A stretch of 64,000 nucleotides of DNA from Trochalopteron elliotii. Lineage: Eukaryota > Chordata > Aves > Passeriformes > Leiothrichidae. Positions 28,701-43,700 of this stretch are shown here, one piece after another; within the stretch, counting starts at the first letter, position 1; each line of letters starts with the position of its first letter. The position numbers and the translations under genes were made by a program. The stretch is taken from NCBI GenBank assembly GCA_024734555.1, contig JANPWX010000215.1, positions 4,465,049 to 4,529,048 of the forward strand, written 5' to 3'. The notes beneath the pieces are model-generated. The model did no database searches. It had not been told where the DNA came from and saw nothing but the letters and a program-made list of their open reading frames with translations.

Positions 28701-31700
28701 CATTTATCCTTGCAATGCTGATACAGCTGAAGTGCTCCTGTCCTGGTTTCATGGTTAAGGAAATGAAGTGCCCAGTGCCTGTATGATTTCCACCACAACG
28801 CACAGGAAGACGATGTCACAACCACAAAACCATTCTTCCTCTCAACTTTTAGGCATATTTTTGATAACTTCCTGATGTCTTCAGCCTCTCAATCTTTCTC
28901 TTTCTTGCCTGCCTACCACCCAGCCTGCTCGATGTATATACTGTAGTGTATCTTATAATCCTATATTTACTTGGAAAGTGTAATGGTGGCTGTTAATGTG
29001 TGGAAAATATAGCTAAGCCGCAGATTCTGCACTATTTATTGCCTTCCTCATTTTTGGAATGCAGAGTTCTGCTGTCTTTAAGTGCTGCTATGACTGAAGC
29101 CGTGGGTAAAGACAGTGGCCACTTTTTCAGGCTGCTGCAGTTAAAGCATCATTCTTTTAGGATATTTAACCATGAAGTTTTGGATATTTCTCCAAAATAA
29201 GTGGAGACCCAGTATCTTGTCCAAATTATGGCTCAGGAAGTTGCTATACATTTAGCCCATCATAAACTCATTAGGTAAGATCTAATTCCTGTCCTGTTTA
29301 CCTGCTGTTACCTATTCAGCTTTCCATAGGAGACTGAGGTTAGGGTTCATTTCTTCTAAGAGGCTTTTAGCTAGTATAAAAATAATGCCAGGAAGAGTTA
29401 GAGATGTTTCATACAGGCTTTCCCATATTTCAGGTGCTAGAAAGAAAGAATTTATTGTTTTCTTTCTCCAGTTTAGTATTTACACATGTAGACTGCATTT
29501 AGCAGAACAATAACTTTTCAGTACAACCAATTATTAAAATATATCTCCTTGTTTTATTATAAATGAGTTTTAGGATTTAAACTGAGGTCCACTAAACACA
29601 CAACTTGTAAAACAGCAATTAAGTTACCAGCTTGCTGGTTCACCTTTTGTAGCTTCAAGATATTTTGAAAAGTACCTGATATGGGCTTGTATTTTTTTTC
29701 TATATATGTAGTTCAATAATTATTTAAATGAAAAAAAGTTATAAATTTAAATTAAAATCTTGATGTTTAGAAGATACACATTCAAATTGTATATTCAAGT
29801 ATAAAATATCATAAACTAAGGGGAATTAAAATACTACACTACAGCATTTCTGGGATATGGTGGTTTATAAACAAAAGCCATAGGGTTTAGAAACTTTTTG
29901 TAAGGTTTTTTTGTGCCTTTGTTTGTTGTTAGTGTTGGTAAATTTTACTGAGCAGCAAAATTAGGTTTAGAGAAAAGATTATTTCTTTTTCCCCCCAGTA
30001 GAACAAATGAGTGTGCTCATTTCCTATCTTATAAGTAATCTTGTGATTCAGAAATGTAATTTTGGCAAATTTGTGGTTCCCTTTGAGTGCTGGCCAATGA
30101 AATTTGATTGAAGTTTAGGTAGAAAAAAAGATGATACTCCTGCCAAGTTTTTGTCAGTTTTATGATTTATAACTCCGAACATTGGAAACGTATCCTTGCC
30201 ATAGACCTGGAAATGAAGTAGAACTGATCTGAACTCCAGACATGTCAATTTTGAAAGGGCAAGCAACAGACTTCCTTATGCCAAAAATAGCTTTCATGCT
30301 AAATTATTTAAGCATATTATTTGATCACAGGTAAATGAAAAATGCTATTTTTCCCTTTGTACCTTTTTTTGTACAGTGGAGGAAACACAAGGTCATTTTA
30401 AATTTAGATGGGTTTTGTTAGGTGAATCTGAAATATCACACGTTCAAAGATCAGGGTACTTGGTATTGAGAAAAACGTGTGCTACTTTTATTCCTCACGT
30501 ATATTTTTTATATATTGATTGCAATGAAGAGACTGTTTTAGACTCCTGCAGCAATTGAAGTAATGTGTACCACTTCTGCTTTTTTCTCTTGTTGAGTGTA
30601 AAATATGTATGAAGACATGTCTGAAGTGTAAGTACAGCAGGGCCCTTGGGAGGTTCTGGAGCTGTACCTTGAGTAATTTCAGTCCACTGCTGACAGAACA
30701 TTTACTGGTTTATTTTTGGTTTGTAGGTCTGTTTTTATCCATGGTCTCTGAAATGTTCAAGTAGGATTCTTAGTAGAACCTTAATATTGAAATGTCTTTA
30801 TCTTGATTATGTCAAAAGCATAGATATTTCCCCATAGTTTAGCAAGTACATATGCCTATATTGTAGTAGGTGCTTTGCTGGCAGCCACTATTGAAACATT
30901 TTGTATTAAGGCACTTTAAACCTTTGGAATCATCTGCTTTGGAGATGAAAATTTCCTTTTCCTGTTCTTGACCTAAGCATTTTTGGGCAAGTCCTACATT
31001 TCTTCCTCCCTTAAATAAAATTTGTTTTATATTTGAACATCCTCACGGATGGTAGACTGGTGCTCTTTCTGCCGTGTCTGATTGTATAGCTGATGAGTAT
31101 GTATTTTATTTGGTTTGAATTTGGGCTAAAAAGAAAATACCGGATGACTGGAAATGGAGGGGTGCACATGCACAGAACTTGTAGTGAGTCTAGCGCGGGT
31201 CTGTGGCGCTGCTTGGCTCTGATTGCAGTCACAAAATCTGCACACCTGGAATGATTTGATTTCTTGAGATTTGTAACATCAGTAAGCAATTTGTATCTGT
31301 ACAGCAGTTAAGTTATTGACTCTCAAAAGCCCAGGAAGTGCCCAGAACCTGACCACTTACCTTCGTTCTGTTGTCCTTTTTTAAATAGTGGAAATAATTT
31401 TTCAAGCTTTTTTTTTTTTTTCCCCTCTCTCGTTAAAACTTGCTCTGGTAAAAGTTTTATGCCCCCTCAGTATCTTTTTTCTTCTTTCACCAACTATAAC
31501 CTACTAACATTTCTTTGAAAGCATTCATGGTGGTATGATTTGTCTTCTTGTGATAGCTACTTCATGGCATTTTCTCTCTCTTGAACCATGAATAATTTCT
31601 TTGAGGCCAAATCAAGAAATACCTGTCTTCTGTGGCTTATTGGCTCTCTCAGTAGCTTTTCCTAAATATGTAGACATATTTATATGTTTTCACATTAGCT

Positions 31701-34700
31701 GAAAATATGCTTATGAATCAATGTATCATGTCTTCTGAGGCTGAAGGTTGGTTGTTACTCATTTTTAAACTATATTTGGCTTTTTCTATGGAAAGTAAAT
31801 GCAGCTCCTGGGTATTTTTTATGGGTAATTTTTCTGCTTTAAAATACATTATTTGAAAACAGTTCCAGTACTGACATAATTAGGTGCATTCATTTATGCT
31901 TAAGGGGGAAAAATGTATCCTTTGTTACTAATCACTACCAAATGTACAATTTCATTCTCATGTTGCTTATATTTACAAAATCCAGTTATTCAACTTCCAT
32001 GACTATTTTTTTAAGGTATTTTCTTCTGATACTGCTCTGAAATCTTCTGATGCTGCTCTGCACATCAGAAAAGTGATGTACTTTTTACATTTTTATTAAT
32101 GTCTTTACATTTAGGGGTTTCAGTAGTAATGGACAACACACGTTGTCCATTATATATATTGCTCCTTCCACCCACAGTTGACTGTAATTTAGAAGCTGTA
32201 CTTTAATTTATAATTCAGTTTGCCAGGAAGACTGCTCTTAAATTATTTCATCTTCAGACATGTAAGGAAGAAGACCTACTTAAATCTGTCTTGACAATTA
32301 TTCAGAATCATAAATGTGAAAGTAGGAAATGGAAAATTTAAGCATGCAAAAGACAGTGAAAACCTTTTCCCCCCCATATGTAATGTGTTTTGCTTGTAAG
32401 TGGAGCCTACACAGAGGTCAATCTTGCCTTATGTAACATAACTATGACTTTAGAACTAGTTATGATAATTCTGAATTTTATTTATTTTCTCTTGTATCTC
32501 TAAATACTGAGCAATCCTTCTCAAGTTTTATTACTAAAATGTACCGTTTTGCTATCTCGAAGTGTAGCTATTTACATAATACGAAGTCAATGCATCTTTT
32601 ATCTTCCTAGAAAATAATTAATTGCATTTTTTCCTTGTGTTACTTAACTTTCATAAACATTTTTGCCTTGACAGTGTCAGAGATTGCAGGTGCAAAATGT
32701 TTTATATGACCTTAAGTAATGCAAATAGATAAGGTCGCATGTATCTATGTATGTGGGTGTGTATCTATAATACTTTCTCCCACTTAAAATGGATCTTTCA
32801 CCAATATAAACAGTTTAGCTTATGTTAATGATTTAGGCAAGGGTTTAATGTTAAACTACTGTTTTCTCAGTAGTGCCCTCCTTGTCTGGTGTTAGCTGGT
32901 GACCTTCTTGTTGAAGCTTAGCATTTGTTGCTGGAGCAGGACCACCCTGCTCAAGAGAGCTGTTGTTTTTGTACAGTAATCTAGAACAGACAAGTAGAGT
33001 TTATAAATCTACTGAAAAGGTTATGAAACGGTCTCAATTGGCTTTGGCTGCAAACTTTGACCTGTTTGGCCGGATTTTGGAAACTGTGCCAAGATTTGAT
33101 TTAAAGCAGTTCTGGGAAGCTCTTTAAGATTAAATTCCAGGGCTGCATGACTGATGTGCGAGTGATATACTTGCAATACTAGATAAGTGTTGCTTCAATA
33201 CAGTTTTAGGCTTGAACGGATCATTCACCTAAAAGTAAAAATTGTCTCAAGTCTGACTCAAAGAAATTTGTTGCATCTCAATATGATTTTAAAAGGTCTG
33301 TTTAAAATTTGGCATCTTGATATTCTTTTCTCTACACCTCTCAGTAGCTGCCCTAACTCTTCTAAAACAATTTGCTATGCTTTTTCCTTGGGGAAGAAAA
33401 GGTAGGAAAAGGAAAAGGTTACAAACACATCAAACTTTGGTATGGTTTCTATGAAGCTTTTCAACCAGCAGTTGCTGAAATGGTTTTATTCAGCACTCTA
33501 GTAACACGTGGCTGGATTAGATGAATTTTGAGATGGAAAGCTTAACCATGCATTTTTTCACTCCTTTGATAATAAGAGACATTTGGTGTGTGAATGCTCA
33601 GGTTTCAGTGGAGAAAAATCTCTCAAGACTTCACAGCTGAGCACTAGCAAATGTGCATTTATGTCAGAAAAGCTTCCTCATTCACTCAACACAGAAAAAA
33701 ATACTTTTATTTGTTTTTCTCATTTATTTTGTTCTTTCTGGTGACTTGAAAAAAAAAAGTACTTTTTTCCAAATTTTGTGGTTTCTAGATTTGAGGAAAA
33801 CAGTATGAGAAACTTGGTTTGACTGAGGTGAATATTGACTGTGTCCTGATGCCCACTGATGGATGCTACTCTGTTGTTCTATGGTCAGACAACTGATTAT
33901 TACATAAGATATAAGTCACATTGAGGTTAAAGGCATTTTTATTAGATTTCATTGTTACTGATATTTCTTTTGAACATTTATGTAAGTGTTGCAGGTGTGT
34001 CACTTCTTTCATGAATAGGGGAAGTGGAAAAGTTTTTTTAATGCCTTTGTCTTTAAGTAATTTAACTATCTATATTGTGTTCTTAAAGTAATATTCAAAG
34101 TAATTTTTAAAGTAATAAAGTAAATTCAACAGTTCAAGTATGTATGTGTTAAATCAGGCTTCTGCATGAATACTCATCAGAAACTTGGCTAGATAGTTGC
34201 TAACATATATACCTTATGCTGAATTCTCTGCATCTCCACTTACTTTATTAACTTTGCAACAATTAGTACAGGTAGGGCCCTCTCAAGTACATCAGTTAGA
34301 GTGTATTTGCACTTGCTCTGTGACAATTTTGTGATTCTCTGCTATTTGCAAAGAGAATAAGGAGTCATCATTTACAGGATTCCTGTTGAAGGTGCTCTGG
34401 TAGCTAGAGCTGGCTGCCTGGTCATTGGTTTTGCAAGCTGAAGTGGATAAAATAGTGGAGCTGGCACTTCAGAGCAGCAGCCTATCAAGTGAGGAGGTCA
34501 TGGCAAAGGTTCTTATTGAGAGCAGGAGTGACAGCCTGGAAGGAAGAGGATGCTGGTTGTGGGTTGAAGTTTGAAGGGTTCATACCTACCAAGTATAAAC
34601 CCTAGAGATGAGGTATTTGAAGGTGAAAAAGACCTTTTTCATCTTGGACTAGAGTCTCTCTTGCAAAACAGCATAGAGATTAAATGAGATGGTGGATAGA

Positions 34701-37700
34701 CTTATTTTTTCAATATTTTTCCTCAGATTACCTTCTGAATATCTCAGCAGATAATTAATGAAATTAATCTATCATGAATTATTAGTTGATTCAGCAAGCT
34801 ACTTATAACTCATGCACTTTCTTATACTGTTAGTCCCTGGAAAGAAGGAAGATCACCTAATACCTATTGTCCTTACATATTGAAAATAATTTTTAATGGA
34901 TGCTTACATGGTTTTAAAATGAAAGATGGCTTTTGACAGTAGTTAGAATTCAGTTGCTAAAATTCTGTTTCAGACCTGAAGAAGTAGTTGTGTGTCAAAC
35001 TTTTTTTTCCCCCTACTCCATACTGTTAGTCTAATAAAGTACACTATATCTCCAAGTCTCTTATCACCTGGATGTAACAGTTAAAGTCAGAGATATGAAG
35101 CTGGTAAATACTGTTGTAACTATTGTTATTTAATTTATCTTTGTAGATGTAATGTAAAAGTAATTGTCTTTCACATTTGCTGGCTTGGGTGCTAAAGCAT
35201 TTCACAATCATAAAACAAATGTATCAGAATATATATATATATATATTATATCTAGAAAAATCTATTAAATGCCTCTGTCTAGTTGTCTTTGAGATTCAGT
35301 ACTTCAAATCAGAGAAGTCTAGGCAATGGAAATTATGCTTATTGCTGGACACAGGATTAAATGACAATCATTAACCTACTTGGAAAGCTGGTGGGTCTTT
35401 TTTTTACAAGTATAAGCAAATTTGCTTTATTTTAATGCTTTAAAATTATTAATGGGAAATTCTGAGAAGTAATTTGATAGTGAATATATTCTAGAGTATG
35501 TGTACAGATTTTTCCTCTTTGCTCTGTGTGAGTATTCATATTTTAATTTCCTGGGTAGGAAAATTAAGAGGGGATAGCCCACAATGAATTCTATTTAATT
35601 CAGAGATTCAAAGATTCTAAAGTAATGAACTATTGAGATTATTTTGTCTGATGACATGAGTAAAATAGACTATGAGAACTAGCAGAGCACATATGGCTGG
35701 TTTTAAGCTAGGTGATGTTGACTATAATATTACTTTTGGATGAGTTATGCTTTTAAAGATTTAGCTCTCCTTTCCAGTACCTATTATTACATCTTTAGCT
35801 GGTGTTTCTGGGGCCATATCATTGTGTGGCTAAGGCTGTTCAGAATTGCTGCTTAGCAAGGTGGTCCTCCCACGCTGTAAGGTTCCTTGGTTTTGGTAGC
35901 CTTCAATTTGACAGTATAGAAACACACATTACAGGTGTGCATCCTGGTGTCTGGGGTTGTTCAGTGCCAGGGGCTTGAGTGGCACTAACAGGTCTGTGAT
36001 TTATCTGTCAGAAAAAGGTAAACTTGAATTTGTTTCTTTTTTTTCAGGAGTTGTATACCAAATTATGGATATACAGCTCTAATTTCCACTGTATCTTCCA
36101 TTTTTACTGATCCAGATTGCTGGCAATTTTCCATGTGCCTTAGTTGTAAACAGCTTGATTCCATCCACATTCTGATTTCTGCACAAGCCATAGATTTCAG
36201 TTCAGGAAAATGTTTAATGTCACATGTACCTCTTCTGCACCTTGAAAGTTAGGAGGAATATAGCCACTAATGCATCAGCTACGTTTGAGCTCAGGAGCTC
36301 GGATATATTTTCTCTCTCTGACAGTATTTTTTCCTATCAGACATTATAAAAGAAAAAAACCCACTTGTATTTAATGACATACAGTATTTTGCAGAATGGG
36401 AAGGATGATTAGACGTATTTACTTGCAGCTTTCACTGAATGTGGACTTTTTCAATAATCATACAATATAAATTTTAAAACGTTTTCTTCTACTGCCTGTT
36501 TGCTTCAGGATGTTTAGTGAATGTTCTATAGATCCTTTTGAAATAGTGCTAGAAAAAAAATTGGCTACATAACCTATTCCTGTGAATTTGAGACTCTACC
36601 TCCGTGTGGCCTGTTGCCTTGTAGGAAGAACAGCATTAGGGTTTTAATTTCAAAGCAAATCTTTAGATACATTCTGAATCTGACTCTGATTAGTCAGTTA
36701 ATGTCTCTTTAGACACATTTTTCCTCTGTGGTGCCTTTGAGGTATATTTTAATGAAAACTGTCTGGCTTGGAAGTTCTTAGCTGCCATGATAGCTTAAAA
36801 AAATGGGAAAGGCATCATTTATCTTTCAGTTAATATATGTAGTGTAAAATACCATTTAATGTAATTTAAAGGTGAGTGAACAGAAGTTGTTCAGGATTCT
36901 TAACTAAAGTTCTGAACAATGGAAAAAGGAAGGTTTTCAGCAGGCTGAAAAATCATTTGAAATTTAGGCTGAATATTCCATCATTATGAGAAACTTGTAT
37001 TTTACACAAGTGCAGTTGTTTTCATAGGTTTTATTCTATTATAAATTTCCCTTGCTTTGGAGCATAGAAATTATGGCGTTGGGTGGTGATGGCTTTTAGT
37101 TTTATGGTAAAGGTTTAAGCTACAATTGCTCAAGTAATTTTAAGCTGTTTAGATACTACAGACTAATTTCAGATTTGAAGACCTTTTTTTCCTCTCTTTT
37201 TTGGAGGGGTGAAAAGTAGGTAAATTCTGAGTAATGGATGATCTTTGAGTATGTAGTTTTATTTGATAGCTTCTTGTTTATTAGAAGGATGCAGAGATGG
37301 GAATGTCTTTTGGGAACTTCATAGCAATATGATTTGAAGTCATTGGGTAATTTTTTCTTTCAATTAGAAATATTTGTGATCTGAATAGTGATGATTTATT
37401 GTTATAGTATTTTATCTGAAGCTGGAAAGAGTGTCTAGTTGTTTAAAAAGTTTAAATTTAAGTATGACAGAAAATTCCTACACCTTTTGGTTAGAAAAAC
37501 CTTTCCTTGTTTTCTTGGGATTTTTTGCTATTTAGCATGCATTTAGGGTTCATGTTTCTTTCCATCCTTTCCCTGAAGGGAGCTTTAGGTTTAGAGCAGG
37601 CGTACCTGTCTGATGAACCACAGTTTGATGTCTGAAATTAGGTGGGATACGAATAAGTGAAATGATTTCCTACCTTAACACAAAATTGCCATTGTTATAG

Positions 37701-40700
37701 GAGGATGGCCTATGGAAAGAAGAGTGACAAACTAGAAGTGAGTCTTATAGTAAAGAGAAGGAGAAGAAGGAAAAAGGGTTATTTTTATCATTAAAATAAT
37801 TAGGCTTTGGTTGTTTGAAATTATAATGATTTTGTTGTGAAAGTATTATATATAGAAAAGAGAAGGATGACAAAATTGGGGGGTTCACTCTAAAAGTAAG
37901 GAAAATTTTTGACAAGGAAACAAAAATCTCTCATGAGATTGAATTTATAATATATATAAAAAACATACATTTAAATCCATTTTTTTCTTACACAAAATAG
38001 TAAATTTTGTGTAAGAAATCATTACTTAAATTACTAGTGAGAGCCTTTCAAAGATTGATCAGGTTTTTTTTTTTCTTTTCTTTGTTCTAGTTGCATTAAA
38101 ATCATCTAGCTCTACCAGACCAGAAAGAAATGGCATTCAGGAAACCTCTAGAACAGGAAAATGTGGAGAAGGGATGCAGATCCTGGAAGGAGAACTCCTA
38201 TTGCAGGTATGTTTTGCAATAGACATATTGTACATAGATTTAAATTTAAAAAAACCCAAACACCTATATTTAGCATACTAGATTCTCAGTGATGAGATAG
38301 AAAAAGTTTTCATATTGTGAAATTCTTTCCTCATTTTCTTTAGGGTAATATTAAATACCTCTTGGATTTTTTTTTTTTTTTTGATAGTAGGGACTTTAGA
38401 GTGGATGTTAGAATATGGGCTCCTCTTCAATGTTTCTAGGTTATTTATTGGGGGGGGGGGTCCCATCTCTTTGCACCTGTTGTTAATAAAGATGTTAATA
38501 TAAAGGAACGGTTTTATTAAGGGCCAGATAAGTTACTAATTTACTGTAAATTTGGTGACTAATTTTATGAAAGAAGCAATTTCTCCTTCAAAGGCCTTGG
38601 GCTTACTGAAATATCTTGCTTTCTCAGTGGTTTGAAAGAACTCAGCATACATAGTGTAGATTCAGGGTAAATTTTAAAATACTTTGAATAACTTTTATAT
38701 GAACTAAAGAAAAAATATTAACTTAAAACGTGTGGGGTGTTTCTTTAAATTGTCTAGCCTGTTTTAATGTCCTAGAGTGTCAAACCATATGGATAATTAT
38801 ATACTACCGAGTCCAGATTAAACTCAAGAAATTAGAAATATGGGTACTAGTGTTCTAACTAGTTTCACAAAATGGATTTTAGGAGACCTGCAGCTCCATT
38901 TGAAATATGTTGGTAGTCAGTCTTCTACACAGGTTTCACACTGATGTACCTATCAAAAGTGGCAGATCATTCAGTCAGAGCCAATTGTTTGCTTAGAAAA
39001 AAATCAATTTCAAGTTCAAAGACTAGAAATGAAAACAGGCTCTAAGAATCCCACAAAACAATTATTTTTAATTGCTACTAATTGAAAATTGTTTTCTAAC
39101 CAACTAAAAAGACTAGGACATGTATTTCATTGTCTAACCTTAGTAAAGTATGACAAAACACTGTTGTGGAGTTACTGCCAGTGAACAGCTTTCTTTTAAA
39201 CAGAAAAAACCCTAAAAAGCTGAAATATATGATTTATACTGGAGGCATCTATTTCATCTGAACTATAGGGAGCTTTTTATGACTTCTGAGTGGAAGTTAT
39301 ATGAGGGAAGTCTTTTCTAGTATGAAAATTAAGTGGGTGATGTAGTTATTACTGAAAATTCTGCCCCTCTTGGGAAGTAAGTAAATTAACCAAACTTCTT
39401 AAATGAATTTGTTTTGTAAATATTTTATATATGTGAAAAAATTTATGAGAATATATATGCAGATGGTGTCTTCTTAGGTTATGTAACAGCTCATGAGTGT
39501 GATGAAATTGGGAATTTTCTAGGAGATAGTGGGATACAGTAAGTTGTAAATATTGATTAAGTCCTTCCCTTCCACTTAGGTTCAGAAGTCTTTTGCATTA
39601 TACAGGTGAATAACTTATAACTGATGATGAACATTTTCCTTTTACTATCGCCCTACTTTTTTTGGTTTTACCAAGGTGTAATGAAAAAACGCCCTATTTG
39701 TATTTGCTTTTATTTGCTCATCAGTTGTTTTTGCTTGCTTCTTAACAAACAGAAAATTGTCTTTAATTTCCAACATAGAAACTGTCTTGCCAATTCAATA
39801 TATTGTGGAAGCAGAGATCAAATGTGCTTTCCTTAAAAGCAAGCTAAATTTCCTTTAAAATTATTTGAATTTCTTCAAATTCTAATTTTTAGTACAAAAT
39901 CTATTACAACCCAAGCAAGCTTATGATAAAAAGTGCATGACAAATGATGATCTCTAAGAAATTTTTAAAACTTAATTCTCAAAAATGATGAACAATTTCT
40001 GAATTACCTCTTTATTAGGAGCATTGAGAGTTATTTTTAGAGGCACAAATATCATCTTCAGTTCTCCAGAATAGTAAACTCACTGAGAAATTTCATTATG
40101 TGTTTTAAGGTAATTATTTTTGGATTGCATTTTGCAAAAACGTCCACCAGAATTCATCTCCCACTTGTTGGTATATTCAGATATATGCATTTTACAGAAT
40201 TTTTGGCTTAAATAATGCATCTGACTATCTCACTAACAATCCTGGTTTGATATGAACTGTGTAGCAGGGCCAGTGCAAAATGTGATTGAATTCCAGGTAC
40301 AGAAGGTATAGGTAGCTCTGTATGAAATGGACCAGAATAACCAATTTTAACGTTTCAGTTAGGTGCTGTGCAGCTTGCAGATTTTTTATGTCAGCCAGCT
40401 GAGGTGAAATGCCCTGCAGAGCAGGGTCAGCAGAGGACACGAGCACCTGCCTCTGCCGCATTCTGCTCCCATGAAATTACTGCAAGCTTCATCAAAAACA
40501 AGGATTCAGTGTAAACACTGGAGATTTCTTGGATTGGCTATGCTATTTCATTTCATCTTATTATTGATTTTTTTAGCTCATTCTTTATTCACGTAAAATT
40601 TACTAAACTTATAAGGAGTTTTTATCGAGCTAACAACTGTTTATGAGAGTAGATTAAATAATACCTACACATTAAATTGGAGTGGTTCACAGCATTTAAA

Positions 40701-43700
40701 GACCAGTCATTTAATCAGCTATTTCATTTATATATTATTACTTTGCAGTAAGGTATAAGATATCATTCACTTACTTTATATTTTCTATGTACACTAATTC
40801 TGCATAAAGAAAGAGTTTTTTAAAAAGATGTGTTTTGAGTATGCTGGCCAAGTTTGCCTTTGAATGCAGCTGAGGAAATTAAGTGGCACAATATACTCAA
40901 TCCAGCCCCTAGAGACTGCCTTTTGTTAAATCTTGACTGAAATCCACAGAATTAGATCGGCACCTTTCAGATGAGCTGCCAAGTCACAAATGTACTGTTT
41001 GCTATCACAACAATTGCCATGGCCCGTATTGATTGGGAGTTCAGATAAATGCCCTTTGCGTGACTCGGAGTGTGGAGCCGCCTGGTCTGCTGCTCCATGG
41101 AGGGGGAAATCTCTTCAAAAACATTGTTTACTTGCAACAGTCCACTTTTGCAGAGGTTTTCTATTTTAAGTAAACTATAAAATGTTTTCTTGGACTGTAT
41201 AGGGGATCTTGATTTCCTGTCCACAGTGGCCTGTCTGTACTGTGAATAGAATGGATTTTGGGACTGGGTTTGTGACATGGCTCTCATTTGTGCTGTAGGC
41301 AGCTGGGAATATCCAAGGCTTGAGCCACATATGCATTGTGAACTGTGGTTGATGTTAGATAAACTTATAGTTCTTCATACTACTGCCCCTCGTCTTGTAC
41401 AATCAAGAGTATTTAAAAAGTCATCAACACAGTTTGACTTCTCCACTGAATAAAAAAAGGAAGTTTAGGGTTTTTTCTCATTAGATACAGTTTTCTTTAT
41501 TTTAACACGTATACTGTAGAGAGATGCAATGAGGAATCCTGTTTGTGCTGTAGATAATGATGTACTTTTGCATGCTTCACATTTTGCTGGGGGACTACAC
41601 TATAGGTAGACCTAGAGCCACAATAATTATCTGGAATTTTATCTCTGAAGCTGACGGTTTGCTGTGTTTCTTCCCCAGGCATTAAATGGATTTGTTTTAG
41701 TTGTTACAGCTGATGCTCTGGTCTTTTATGTCTCTTCTACTATCCAAGACTATTTGGGATTCCAACAAGTAAGTTTATTTCTTCTTCTCTTTTTTTCAGA
41801 GGTTTTGCCTAATTTCAGGGAACATCAGTTTTAAATTCATATTTAGGGTCTTAAATTTTTTTTGTAGTAAAAATCTCAGGTACTTTAGGTTGAATTACTT
41901 TGAAACGATATTACTTTTCAATCAGCTTACATAGCCAGGATGTCAGGCCAAGCACAACAGGAATATAATTTCCAAAGTTGAGTTAGGCAAGACAGGAAAT
42001 TTTCACACTTAATTATTCTTTACTGGAACAACTCTTTGAAATTTATACTGTGGTGTTACCCAGTTTATGATGCTGAGTGAGACATAATTCAATGGGAAGG
42101 TAATTATTTTAATAGAAACCTTTCATGAAAAATTATTTCCATATGCCTTGAGATTTATAAATATCAAGTGAGTGATTTTGGTATTTTTAGAGTTTGTTCT
42201 CTTGGTCATGTTTATTTATTTAATTTTTAATTTCAAAACAAGCATTTGTTTTTTTATTGTTTATGGCACCGATCGATTATGGCTGACTTCATTGGGCTTG
42301 AAAACCAGGTGCCAAAGTATTAAAGACTGAGGCATAGCAGGCAAATTCTGCCTTTGTTAGAAAATCCTGGGATTACTTTATGAAGATGATAGAATGAAGA
42401 TGATAGTTATAGTTCTCAATGTATATCTATGGATACTGCATATTGATAGATTCAACTGTTGTCTAAAAATAGCAAGAAACCTTGCTTGGTCTGCACTTTC
42501 AGGTAACTGATAAGAGATTGGGGAAAGTTTATGTAAAACAAATATTTCAGAAAACCCCATTGTTATTCCAGGGGTTACATATTCCTTCAGTGTTGGGAAA
42601 TGAAAAAAGAAAAAAGCTTGGAAAACAAATTGGGTATAACATTTGTGAAGTAATGCCAGCAAATCAAGCACATGATATAGGAGTGAGATCCTAAAGTTAC
42701 AAAAATTAACATTTCTGGCAATTTATTCTGGAAAATTCTGATTGTTTTATGAAATTAATCATAGCAAAATTTGATGTAGACTTTTGCTTTTGCCAGGTCA
42801 TCTCAATTACGTTAGATCTATGTTTTATTTAAATATTTTTTATTTATATAATGGTTGGGTTTTTGAAATATGCCAAAAACAGGGATCTTAATTCGTCTCA
42901 GTCAACTGAGTCTTTTCTTGAATGTTTTGAGTGGGTTTTTTTCCCCCTTAAATTCCTTTAAGCACTGACCCTTTATCTTAGGCCTTTGCCATTTAGATCA
43001 TATTCCTAACCAAACAGTTGGTAGTGGAATAAGAGCTTAATTTAGTACATGTTTTAGTACGTCCTTAAGAAGTGACAAAGCTTTTTCAGGCAAAAATCTA
43101 CTGTTTGTAATCTGCACTTAGTTTTGGCAGTTTGGTTCAGGGTCTTTAGCTTCTTCTGTATTCCTGTAGCACCTGTAGTGGGTCAAGTCAAGTACTAGCT
43201 GGCAAGTACTTTGTTTACCAGTACATAAAATTAAATAATTTAAACAGAGCCTAAAGCACAGCATTTCCAAGCATTCTTAGGTAAAAGCAACTAAAAAACA
43301 GTTGACATAATGTAACTTTTTTTTCTAAGACAATATTTTTTATTATTGTTTCCCGTGTTTACAGTCATATGTGTAACTGAGCTCTTCCCTGTGCTACTAA
43401 AAGTTGTTTAATGAAGCTTTGCCACCTGCATGTCATTGTTTGTATTTATCCCTGAGCAAAATGGATTTTGCTATGTCCATAACAGCATTGTCAATCAGAC
43501 AGCTTGTATCATGTTGTCATATAATTTTCTTATTGTTGCTCTTTTTCACCTTTCTCCTTTTGTTCCTAGTCGGATATTATACACCAGAGTGTATTTGAAC
43601 TGATTCACACAGAGGACAGACCAGAGTTTCAACGACAGCTACACTGGGCATTAAATCCTGCCCAGTCAGGAGATTCTGGACCAAGTGTACAAGGTGAAAA

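Larger units (their letters stand above)
7711..38090 (+). other. AHR: AHR intron 2, about 30.4 kb
   Basis: This is the largest intron in the window, separating the bHLH exon from the PAS exons. The donor is GTAAGC and the acceptor CTTTTCTTTGTTCTAG. It is AT-rich throughout. I saw simple repeats (10201-10238, 35229-35246), a direct repeat (24436-24480), an AT-rich palindrome (27713-27736), a 9-bp tandem repeat (27980-28006) and an inverted repeat near the acceptor (37984-38018). Open frames up to about 100 codons are scattered on both strands, with no recognisable protein similarity. Confidence 0.9.
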
